Source: RGIG4576 sp964536025 (GTDB taxonomy: Bacteria > Bacteroidota > Bacteroidia > Bacteroidales > Muribaculaceae). From it: a stretch of 27,824 bases of DNA. The stretch lies in assembly GCA_964536025.1 (NCBI GenBank), contig CAZHXA010000027.1, positions 1 through 27,824 on the forward strand, read 5' to 3'. Positions within the stretch are counted from its first letter, which is position 1. The number at the start of each line of letters is the position of its first letter. The notes beneath the pieces were generated by a model. The model worked only from the letters and a program-made list of their open reading frames with translations. It was not told where the DNA came from and made no database searches. Position numbers and translations under genes: made by a program. Shown here piece by piece: positions 16,579-23,740 of the stretch.

Positions 16579-16929
16579 ATGATTAAAGCAAATATTATCA
16601 AAGATTTATACATTAAACATCCACATCCGATTGCCGACAAAAACAATTTACTACTAAGTAATCTTATTTCAACTGATTTAAGCCACCACCAAATAGAAAT
16701 AACAATGGATTATTTAGCCATTAATTCTATTGACAAAACAAGCCCTTTTCACAAAATACCATTAAAAAACATTTCAGGTATTGAAAATTTAGAATCACAT
16801 ATTGCTATTATTCTACGAAATAGTATAATATTTTTAGATAAAAATAATGTCGATATGCATATACACATAAAAATGGAACAACCATCAATGAGAGAAAGAC
16901 TTAATTATTTTTTTCAACGAAATTATTGA
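16579..16929 (+). CDS. Uncharacterised protein of 116 residues
   Basis: I do not recognise a family. The frame starts at ATG 16579 and has a soluble, mixed alpha/beta look. The N-terminal half has VIKDLY-like helix (IIKDLYIKHPHPIADKNN), then ITMDYLAIN, a central KIPLKNISGIENLESHIAIIL and DKNNVDMHIHIKME, closing with a basic-aromatic tail RERLNYFFQRNY. There is no signal peptide or membrane helix. The amino-acid composition is balanced and does not look like random AT-rich translation. The upstream region has no clear TAnnTTTG box, and the gene stands alone between a strong hairpin and the GC-rich island. It may be a lineage-restricted cytoplasmic protein. Confidence 0.6.
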   Translation: MIKANIIKDLYIKHPHPIADKNNLLLSNLISTDLSHHQIEITMDYLAINSIDKTSPFHKIPLKNISGIENLESHIAIILRNSIIFLDKNNVDMHIHIKMEQPSMRERLNYFFQRNY

Positions 16930-16994
16930 TAATTTCAAAAAACACCGAATTTATTTAACTCAGTAGATAATTAGAGGGGATTAAAGATACAAAC

Positions 16995-17250
16995 AGGTGG
17001 ACTTTTCTTCTAAGCAACACCTATTAGCTTTCTGCTTTCACCTTTTAATGCCGGATGCATTAAAAGGTCTATTAACCGCCACATAAGAAAGACCGACATG
17101 GATTTCGACACATGCGGACACGCAACTACACCACACTCTAGAGTTTCCGGAGGAAACCATTTCAGCCGTTCAACCCGGATATGCAATACCTTCTGCATTG
17201 GCTTTAACCGCACGTGGCGGAAACTTCGTTTCCTTACGTAGCGGTTAATA
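16995..17250. ncRNA. GC-rich palindromic island, candidate structured RNA or repeat
   Basis: G+C is about 48% in 17041-17220, while surrounding spacers and genes are near one third. Perfect hairpins: 17040-17051/17057-17068 (12 bp, 5-base loop), GTTTCC-GGA-GGAAAC at 17143-17157, and GGAAAC-TTC-GTTTCC at 17219-17233. The last is enclosed by ACGT/ACGT and TTAACCGC/GCGGTTAA (17204-17211 with 17241-17248). TATTAACCGC at 17070-17079 can instead pair with 17241-17250, closing a domain of 181 nt. A weaker hairpin sits at 17093-17116. Signature sequences of tmRNA, RNase P RNA and SRP RNA are absent. An 81-codon minus-strand frame (17010-17255) spans it but begins with TTG and is unlike neighbouring proteins. 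Transcribed strand is unknown. A dispersed repeat is the main alternative. Confidence 0.45.
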
Positions 17251-17313
17251 TGCAATGTAAATCACTACTTTTTATTTATTTCAAATAATAGTTACCATAA
17301 TACCACAAAGAAA

Positions 17314-17349
17314 AAAAGAGTTGGAACCTCAAAAAATTCCAGCTCTTTT
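17314..17349 (-). terminator. Terminator after pRiA4b-like gene
   Basis: Arms 17314-17326 and 17337-17349 pair over 13 positions with one G-T. On the minus strand a run of seven T follows. It lies 22 bp past the stop of the minus-strand gene at 17371 and separates it from the island at 17.0-17.25 kb. Confidence 0.85.
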
Positions 17350-17370
17350 CATATTTCAAAATAAATTTTA

Positions 17371-17919
17371 TTATTCTTTAAAGTCTTCAAATCCTTCTAA
17401 GTCAAATTCATCTTCATTAAATGACTCATTTCCATAAAATTCCTCATCCAAATCTTCTATCGATGCAGTTGTTACTGCTTTTTTAGCAAGGCTTTCATTC
17501 ATTTCTTCAATATCAATAAATTGTTTTGGAGCTTTACCTACCTTACGTTGACATAGAGGGTCCAAAAGTGATTTTCCCGGTTGCATTTCTTTCATTTCCA
17601 TAAAGAAACAACGATCGGTCATATAATCAAACACATATATCAATTTTTGGTCTTCTTCTTCTATCAATTCATTCAATGGAGTGTCTTCCATTAACCAAGT
17701 ATCCTCATCTGAATCAGTATCCATTTCAGCCAATGTAATTTCTTGGCGTTTAGTCCAATCATCATCACATATAAAGAAAGAGTCCAATTGGTCTTTTGTA
17801 TAACCTATTGAATCTAAGATTGCATTGCGTAAACGCAAAAATGTATCATCAGAATCTATTGCAATCTCCAATTTGAAGTTATCTACTTCATCTGAAACAA
17901 TACAAAATTTGTAAATCAT
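17371..17919 (-). CDS. pRiA4b ORF-3-like acidic protein
   Basis: This 182-residue protein has the features of the plasmid pRiA4b ORF-3-like family. These include an N-terminal beta strand YKFCIVSDEVDNF, LRLRNAILDSIGY as the helix, then the hallmark SFFICDDDW. Next come EITLAEMD, an acidic region, and LIYVFDYMTDRCFFMEM, which closes the small alpha/beta domain by about residue 110. The remaining C-terminal 70 residues are strongly acidic and low in complexity (NEDEFDLEGFEDF). The family has no firmly established biochemical role, despite its plasmid-derived name; in Bacteroidales it is a chromosomal core-type gene. It is followed by a good terminator and I see no confident promoter. Confidence 0.75.
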   Translation of the reverse strand: MIYKFCIVSDEVDNFKLEIAIDSDDTFLRLRNAILDSIGYTKDQLDSFFICDDDWTKRQEITLAEMDTDSDEDTWLMEDTPLNELIEEEDQKLIYVFDYMTDRCFFMEMKEMQPGKSLLDPLCQRKVGKAPKQFIDIEEMNESLAKKAVTTASIEDLDEEFYGNESFNEDEFDLEGFEDFKE

Positions 17920-18145
17920 ATCTTTTCTGCTTTTTTCTTATATCTTAATTCATTTTTCATGCGAATTTAATAATTAAATATATACTATAAGCATAACAGC
18001 GTAATTTTTTCACACAAAAAATAAAAGTTTTTACCACACAAATAAATTACAATGTTTTTTTTGCGTTGTATTAAAATTTTACCTCTTTTTTTCTTTGATT
18101 ATAATTGAAAAATATCTTATATTTTGCACGAGTTTCGACATACAA
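17920..18145. other. AT-rich spacer upstream of pRiA4b-like gene
   Basis: I see no gene in this stretch. It must hold the promoter for the minus-strand gene at 17919, but no full TAnnTTTG match is present on that strand close to the start. Confidence 0.45.
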
Positions 18146-18180
18146 AAAAGCGTGTCTTTTTTAAATAAGAACACGCTTTT
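18146..18180 (-). terminator. Terminator after serine palmitoyltransferase gene
   Basis: AAAAGCGTGT (18146-18155) pairs with ACACGCTTTT (18171-18180), with partial further pairing in the loop. On the minus strand a six-T run follows the stem. It lies 27 bp after the stop. Confidence 0.8.
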
Positions 18181-18207
18181 ATATAATCAATATATTTTTA
18201 TACTCTA

Positions 18208-19395
18208 TTAAGGAATCAAATTGTGCTTTCTGAACACTTTTTGAATTTTTTCAAGACCTTCGGTAACTTGTTCTTTTGTATGAGTTGCCATAAGACTGAA
18301 ACGTATCAATGTATCGTGCGGTGCAACTGCAGGAGAAACCACAGGATTTACAAAAACACCTTCATCACTAAGTTCTTTTGTAATCAAGAATGTCAAATTA
18401 TTATCTCTTATATATAGAGGTATAATAGGTGTAGATGTATTACCTATTTCACATCCCATATTACGGAAGCCTTCCAACGCATAATTTGTAATAGACCACA
18501 AATGTTCCATTCTTTCAGGCTCATTCATCATAATATCAAGTGCAGCACCTACCGCAGCAGTTGATGCCGGTGTTATACTTGCTGTGAATATATAAGCTCT
18601 TGAATGATGACGCAAATAATTGGTTATTGACTTATCACAAGCTATAAAACCTCCCAAAGATGCAAACGACTTACTGAATGTACCCATAATCAAATCCACA
18701 TCATCGGTAACTCCAAAATGGTCACATGTACCTCGTCCTTGTTTTCCGAATACACCTATACCATGTGCTTCATCAACCATCACACTTGCATCATATTTTT
18801 TTGCAAGTTTTACGATTTCAGGAAGATTGGCTACATCACCTTCCATAGAAAACACTCCATCGGTTACGATTAATTTGATTTCTTCAGGAGAACACTTTTG
18901 TAATTGTTCTTCCAATGAACTCATATCATTATGCTTATATTTCAAAGCCTTTGAAAATGACAAACGACGACCTTCGATTATTGAAGCGTGATCTTGTTCA
19001 TCAAGAATAATTGAATCATTGCGTCCTGTAAGTGTTGACACAACACCTAAGTTTACGCCAAAACCGGTAGAGAACAGCATTGCGTCTTCTTTTCCGACGA
19101 AAGCTGCCAATTTTTGTTCTAATTCTTTGTGTATATCAAGTGTACCATTTAAAAAAGGAGAACCTGCAAGACCTGTTCCATATTTCTTAGTTGCTTCTAT
19201 TGCTGCTTCTTTCACTTTTGGGTGATTTGTCAATCCCATATAGCTGTTAGAACCAAACATTAGAACTTTTTTACCGTTGATAATTACTTCGGTATCTTGC
19301 TCACTTTCTATTTTACGAAAATAAGGATAGATTCCTGCAGCCTTTGCTTGTTGCGGTATTTGATACTCTGATAATTTAGCTTGTAATAGCTTCAT
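18208..19395 (-). CDS. spt: Serine palmitoyltransferase (alpha-oxoamine synthase family)
   Basis: This PLP enzyme condenses serine with an acyl-CoA to give 3-ketosphinganine, the first step of sphingolipid synthesis and a hallmark of Bacteroidales membranes. The protein has 395 residues. PLP residues are in place: His136 in DHASI, Asp208 and His211 in DEAHGIG, and Lys242 in GTFSKSFASLGG. YPYFRKIES at the N-terminus and the segment FGSNSYMGLTNHP, as well as the C-terminal RFSLMATHTKEQV, follow the Bacteroides SPT pattern. They fit it better than 2-amino-3-ketobutyrate CoA ligase or BioF, the main alternatives in this fold. The gene is monocistronic, bounded by its own terminator and a promoter box 90 bp upstream. 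Confidence 0.87.
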   Translation of the reverse strand: MKLLQAKLSEYQIPQQAKAAGIYPYFRKIESEQDTEVIINGKKVLMFGSNSYMGLTNHPKVKEAAIEATKKYGTGLAGSPFLNGTLDIHKELEQKLAAFVGKEDAMLFSTGFGVNLGVVSTLTGRNDSIILDEQDHASIIEGRRLSFSKALKYKHNDMSSLEEQLQKCSPEEIKLIVTDGVFSMEGDVANLPEIVKLAKKYDASVMVDEAHGIGVFGKQGRGTCDHFGVTDDVDLIMGTFSKSFASLGGFIACDKSITNYLRHHSRAYIFTASITPASTAAVGAALDIMMNEPERMEHLWSITNYALEGFRNMGCEIGNTSTPIIPLYIRDNNLTFLITKELSDEGVFVNPVVSPAVAPHDTLIRFSLMATHTKEQVTEGLEKIQKVFRKHNLIP

Positions 19396-19658
19396 GACTT
19401 CTATTTAAAGTATTTTCTATTATTTAATTACGAATTATCGATTTGAAAATGAATTATATTTATCTTATTCACAATTTCAGACAGCAAAGTTACTAAATAA
19501 AATTTGTTCTTCGCTAAAAAATCTAAATTAATTAGCTCTATTTACATTTTTTGTGCAAAATTATGTATAAATATATTTACAAACATTTACCAAGCTTCAA
19601 TAATATCAAGTTCAAGAAGACTCATTAATAAATATAGAACCGAAAATCACTAACTTTT
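19396..19658. other. Divergent spt-uvrB intergenic region
   Basis: This region holds the two divergent promoter boxes (19485-19492 on the minus strand; the uvrB box is just past its right end) in AT-rich DNA. No small gene or RNA is evident. The spt leader would be about 80-85 nt, long enough to host regulation, but I see no clear hairpin in it. Confidence 0.5.
19485..19492 (-). promoter_or_regulatory. -7 box for spt
   Basis: The minus strand reads TAACTTTG, a full TAnnTTTG match, 90 bp before the start codon. The -33 region has only TTTA near the expected place. Confidence 0.5.
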
Positions 19659-19661
19659 TTG

Positions 19662-19669
19662 TACATTTG
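19662..19669 (+). promoter_or_regulatory. -7 box for uvrB, decides the start codon
   Basis: TACATTTG matches TAnnTTTG. Transcription should begin near 19676, after the in-frame TTG at 19659, so translation must start at ATG 19698. Confidence 0.55.
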
Positions 19670-19697
19670 TAAATTAAAGATTTCGATATTAATCTAT

Positions 19698-21773
19698 ATG
19701 GAATTTAAACTGCATTCGGAATATAAACCAACAGGAGACCAGCCACAAGCAATCTCCGAGCTGACAAATGGCGTTAATGAGGGTATGCCGTTTCAAACTT
19801 TATTGGGTGTTACCGGTTCAGGTAAAACATTTACTATGGCAAACGTTATAGCAAATACAAACCGCCCTACCCTTATTTTGTCACACAACAAAACGTTGGC
19901 GGCACAACTATATGCCGAATTCAAATCTTTTTTCCCTAAGAATTCCGTACATTATTTCGTTTCATATTATGATTATTATCAACCTGAAGCATACATTCCT
20001 TCAAGCGATAAGTACATTGAAAAAGACTTAGCCATAAACGACGAAATAGACCGATTAAGATTAGCTACTGTTGCGGCACTGCTTTCGGGCAGACGCGACA
20101 TTATTGTTGTTTCTTCTGTTTCTTGCATATATGGCATGGGGAACCCCAATGACTTCAACGAGAATATTATTGAAATAAAATGTGGAGAAAACATTGGTAG
20201 AGACCGTTTCCTTCGCACTCTCGTTGACTCTTTATATTCAAGAAATGAATATGAATTGGCAAGAGGAACTTTTCGTGTAAAAGGAGACACTGTAGATGTA
20301 GCTTTAGCTTATGAAGAAATCAATATACGTATAATATTCTGGGGCGATGAGATTGAATCTATTCAAATAATGGATAAAGAGTCGCAAATGCCTATAGAAA
20401 ATGTTGAAGCATTTAAAATTTTCCCTGCCAATATTTTCGTAACCACCAAAGAAAGAATGGCTGTGGCACTTGATAAAATAGCCGTAGACTTAGGCACACA
20501 ACGAGACATGTTTTACAAAGAAGCACGACTTGAAGAAGCTAAACGCCTATATGAACGAGTTAGTTACGATTTGGAAATGATTAGAGAAGTGGGATATTGC
20601 TCGGGGATTGAGAATTATTCAAGATATTTCGATGGAAGAGAACCCGGAATGCGTCCGTTCTGCCTTCTTGATTATTTCCCTAAAGATTATATCACAATAA
20701 TTGACGAAAGCCATGTAACTATACCTCAAATAAGAGGTATGTATGGAGGCGATTTATCACGAAAAAGCAACCTCGTGAATTACGGCTTCCGCTTGCAGGC
20801 TGCAATAGACAACCGACCTCTTAAATTTGAAGAATTTGAATCACTAACACACCAAACAATATTTGTAAGTGCAACTCCTGCCGATTACGAATTAAACAAA
20901 TGTGAAGGTGTTGTAACCGAACAATTAATAAGACCAACCGGCTTGCTTGACCCTCAAATCGTAGTTAGACCGTCACGAGGTCAAATAGATGATTTAATTG
21001 AAGAAATTCAAAAACGTATCGAGCTAAACGAACGCACTCTTGTTACAACATTAACCAAACGCATGGCAGAAGAACTTTCGACATATCTGAGCAAAATAAA
21101 TATAAGATGTGCTTATATCCACTCCGATGTTGAAACAATGGACAGAATTAAAATTCTTGATAAATTAAGAGCCGGAGAAGTTGACGTTTTAATTGGAGTA
21201 AATTTGCTTAGAGAGGGACTTGATTTACCTGAAGTTTCTTTAGTCGCAATTATCGATGCCGATAAAGAAGGTTTTTTGCGTTCGCATCGCTCTTTAACAC
21301 AAACGGCAGGACGTGCTGCAAGAAACTTAAATGGTATGGTTATAATGTATGCCGATAAAATCACTGAATCAATGCAAAAAACCATCGATGAGACCGAACG
21401 ACGCCGAACATTACAATTAAAATATAACGAAGAAAACAACATAACGCCTCAAGCTATCATAAAAGCACGCAATTTAATTGTGGGACAAGATTCAACTGAA
21501 GACAGTCCTAAAATGACAAGAAAAGGACGCTTTGTTGAAAAAAGCAACATCAACCCGGTTATTCAAAGCTATCTTGAAAAAGAATTTGATTCAACTGCAG
21601 GTATTGCGGCTGACCCGGTTGTTAAATACATGAGTGTAGAAGACAAAAAGAAAGCAATAGAACGTTTAAGAGTGCAAATGATTGAAGCGGCCAAACGAAT
21701 GGACTTCATTGAAGCAGCTCAATATAGAGATGAATTGTTGGCACTTGAAGAATCAATAAAAGAACTTCAATAA
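19698..21773 (+). CDS. uvrB: Excinuclease ABC subunit B
   Basis: This is the damage-verifying helicase-like subunit of nucleotide excision repair; it is loaded by UvrA and recruits UvrC. With ATG 19698 the protein has 691 residues and begins MEFKLHSEYKPTGDQP, the normal UvrB N-terminus. Walker A is GVTGSGKT at 37-44. The DNA-clamping beta-hairpin YYDYYQPEAYIP is near 93-104. Further helicase motifs are IIDESHVT, FVSATPADYE, LIGVNLLREGLDLPEV and QTAGRAARN. The UVR domain that binds UvrC lies at the C-terminus (about 650-685, KAIERLRVQMIEAAKRMDF). An in-frame TTG at 19659 would add 13 residues that do not look like UvrB and would overlap the promoter box. YgiQ follows with a one-base overlap. 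Confidence 0.97.
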   Translation: MEFKLHSEYKPTGDQPQAISELTNGVNEGMPFQTLLGVTGSGKTFTMANVIANTNRPTLILSHNKTLAAQLYAEFKSFFPKNSVHYFVSYYDYYQPEAYIPSSDKYIEKDLAINDEIDRLRLATVAALLSGRRDIIVVSSVSCIYGMGNPNDFNENIIEIKCGENIGRDRFLRTLVDSLYSRNEYELARGTFRVKGDTVDVALAYEEINIRIIFWGDEIESIQIMDKESQMPIENVEAFKIFPANIFVTTKERMAVALDKIAVDLGTQRDMFYKEARLEEAKRLYERVSYDLEMIREVGYCSGIENYSRYFDGREPGMRPFCLLDYFPKDYITIIDESHVTIPQIRGMYGGDLSRKSNLVNYGFRLQAAIDNRPLKFEEFESLTHQTIFVSATPADYELNKCEGVVTEQLIRPTGLLDPQIVVRPSRGQIDDLIEEIQKRIELNERTLVTTLTKRMAEELSTYLSKINIRCAYIHSDVETMDRIKILDKLRAGEVDVLIGVNLLREGLDLPEVSLVAIIDADKEGFLRSHRSLTQTAGRAARNLNGMVIMYADKITESMQKTIDETERRRTLQLKYNEENNITPQAIIKARNLIVGQDSTEDSPKMTRKGRFVEKSNINPVIQSYLEKEFDSTAGIAADPVVKYMSVEDKKKAIERLRVQMIEAAKRMDFIEAAQYRDELLALEESIKELQ

Positions 21774-23713
21774 TGGCAGAATTAAAGTCACATATAAACA
21801 AACAATGGTTACCTACCACTAAAAAGGAAATAGAACATCTTGGATGGGACTATATCGATATTATACTATTCTCAGGAGATGCTTATATCGATCACCCTTC
21901 CATGGGGGCTGCTGTAATAGGCAGAATGCTTGAAGCCAACGGTTATAGGGTTGCTATTGTACCACAGCCTAATTGGCGTGATGATTTAAGAGATTTTTCA
22001 AAATTAGGCAAACCTCGATTATTTTTCGGTGTTTCGGCTGGTGCTATGGACTCCATGGTAAACCATTACACTGCAAACAGACGTCGCCGTAGTGATGATG
22101 CATACACTCCAAATGAAAAAGCTGGTATGCGTCCCGACTACCCTACTATAGTTTATACCGAAGCACTTAAAAAGTTGTTCCCCGATGTTCCGATAATTGT
22201 TGGAGGAATTGAAGCATCAATGAGAAGATTATCGCACTATGATTATTGGCAAGACCGACTACGCCCCTCAATATTAATGGATTGTAAAGCCGATTTGCTT
22301 ATATACGGTATGGGCGAGAAACCTATTTTGGAAATAGCTGATGCTTTAAAGCAAGGTAAAGCCATAGATGAGCTTACCGATATCCCTCAAACCGTACTTA
22401 GACGACCATTAAACGAGATTCCTTCTAATCCCGATTTGTCATGCGAATATGTTTTAAATTCACATGAATCTTGCTTGAAAGACAAAAAACTGCACGCAGA
22501 AAACTTCAAGCATATCGAAATCGAATCAAATAAATGGCAAGGACGCACTTTATGGCAAAAAGTAAATAATTGTGCCATTAAAGTAAATCGTACCAATCCT
22601 CCAATAACCGAAAAAGAAATAGATGCATCATTTGACCTGCCATATACTCGATTACCACATCCAAGATATAACGGAAAACGTATTCCCGCTTACGAAATGA
22701 TACGCCATTCCGTGAATTTACATCGTGGATGTTTCGGTGGATGTGCTTTTTGTACAATTTCGGCACATCAGGGGAAATTCATTGCATCACGCAGTAAAAA
22801 ATCAATTTTACAGGAAGTCGCACAAGTGTGTAGCATGGATGATTTTAAGGGTTACATATCTGATTTGGGCGGACCATCTGCTAATATGTATAAACTTGGA
22901 GGAAAAGACCTTGAAAAATGTAAAAAATGCACTCGCCCGTCATGTTTACACCCTTCACCTTGTGCAAATCTAAACAATGACCACTCACAATTATTGGACA
23001 TTTATCACGAAGTTGATAAAATGCCGATGGTAAAAAAATCTTTCATCGGTAGTGGCGTAAGATATGACTTATCTATGCATAAAAACGAAGATGAACGCAT
23101 AAATCGAATTAACCGTAATTATAACGAGGAATTAATAATAAAACATGTTTCAGGAAGACTTAAAGTAGCTCCAGAACACACCTCAGATAACGTTTTAAAA
23201 TTAATGCGTAAACCTTCTTTCAAGCAATTTGAAGAATTTAAACGCATATTTGACGATATTAATGAACGTAAAGGTTTAAAACAACAACTAATTCCGTATT
23301 TTATATCATCTCATCCCGGTTGTACCGAATGCGACATGGCAGAACTTGCTGTAAACACAAAACGATTGAATTATCACTTGGAACAAATTCAGGACTTCAC
23401 ACCCACTCCTATGACGGTATCAACAGAAATGTATTATACTGGATATAATCCTTATACACTTGAACCTGTATTTACAGCACATACCAAAGAAGAAAAATTG
23501 GCTCAACGCAAATATTTTTTCTGGTATAACAACGAATATAAACATGACATTATTTGCTCTTTACAACGCTTAAAACGTAATGACCTCATTAATGAATTAT
23601 ATCCCGGTGGAACAAATCGCTCTTATGTAGCCAATAAACCAGCTCCATCAGTCAATAAAAAACGAGGTTATAAATCATCAATCGAAGGTAAAAAAAGAAA
23701 AAACAAAAAATAA
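21773..23713 (+). CDS. ygiQ: YgiQ family radical SAM protein
   Basis: This radical S-adenosylmethionine protein of the YgiQ (UPF0313) family has 646 residues and a physiological substrate that is not established. The N-terminal cobalamin-binding-like half includes LFSGDAYIDHP and VGGIEASMRRLSHYDYW. The radical SAM core follows with the 4Fe-4S motif CFGGCAFC, cysteines near residues 320, 324 and 327, preceded by RHSVNLHRG. A second cysteine cluster (KCKKCTRPSCLHPSPC) lies near 385-400. The C-terminus is basic and low complexity (KKRGYKSS, KKRKNKK). Its ATG overlaps the uvrB stop (TAATG), suggesting translational coupling. The S9 peptidase gene follows after 27 bp. Confidence 0.93.
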   Translation: MAELKSHINKQWLPTTKKEIEHLGWDYIDIILFSGDAYIDHPSMGAAVIGRMLEANGYRVAIVPQPNWRDDLRDFSKLGKPRLFFGVSAGAMDSMVNHYTANRRRRSDDAYTPNEKAGMRPDYPTIVYTEALKKLFPDVPIIVGGIEASMRRLSHYDYWQDRLRPSILMDCKADLLIYGMGEKPILEIADALKQGKAIDELTDIPQTVLRRPLNEIPSNPDLSCEYVLNSHESCLKDKKLHAENFKHIEIESNKWQGRTLWQKVNNCAIKVNRTNPPITEKEIDASFDLPYTRLPHPRYNGKRIPAYEMIRHSVNLHRGCFGGCAFCTISAHQGKFIASRSKKSILQEVAQVCSMDDFKGYISDLGGPSANMYKLGGKDLEKCKKCTRPSCLHPSPCANLNNDHSQLLDIYHEVDKMPMVKKSFIGSGVRYDLSMHKNEDERINRINRNYNEELIIKHVSGRLKVAPEHTSDNVLKLMRKPSFKQFEEFKRIFDDINERKGLKQQLIPYFISSHPGCTECDMAELAVNTKRLNYHLEQIQDFTPTPMTVSTEMYYTGYNPYTLEPVFTAHTKEEKLAQRKYFFWYNNEYKHDIICSLQRLKRNDLINELYPGGTNRSYVANKPAPSVNKKRGYKSSIEGKKRKNKK

Positions 23714-23740
23714 TTAATCAAACATTAACAAAAAACTTTT

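Noticed and set aside
17093..17160. tmRNA: GGATTTCGACA resembles the 5' region of tmRNA
   Set aside because: No T arm with GTTCGA, no terminal CCA-side acceptor and no tag-peptide reading frame can be found in the following few hundred bases.
18208..19395. Annotation as 2-amino-3-ketobutyrate CoA ligase or BioF
   Set aside because: The fold is shared, but the N-terminal YPYFR segment and C-terminal features follow the Bacteroides serine palmitoyltransferase pattern, and no tdh or biotin genes are nearby.
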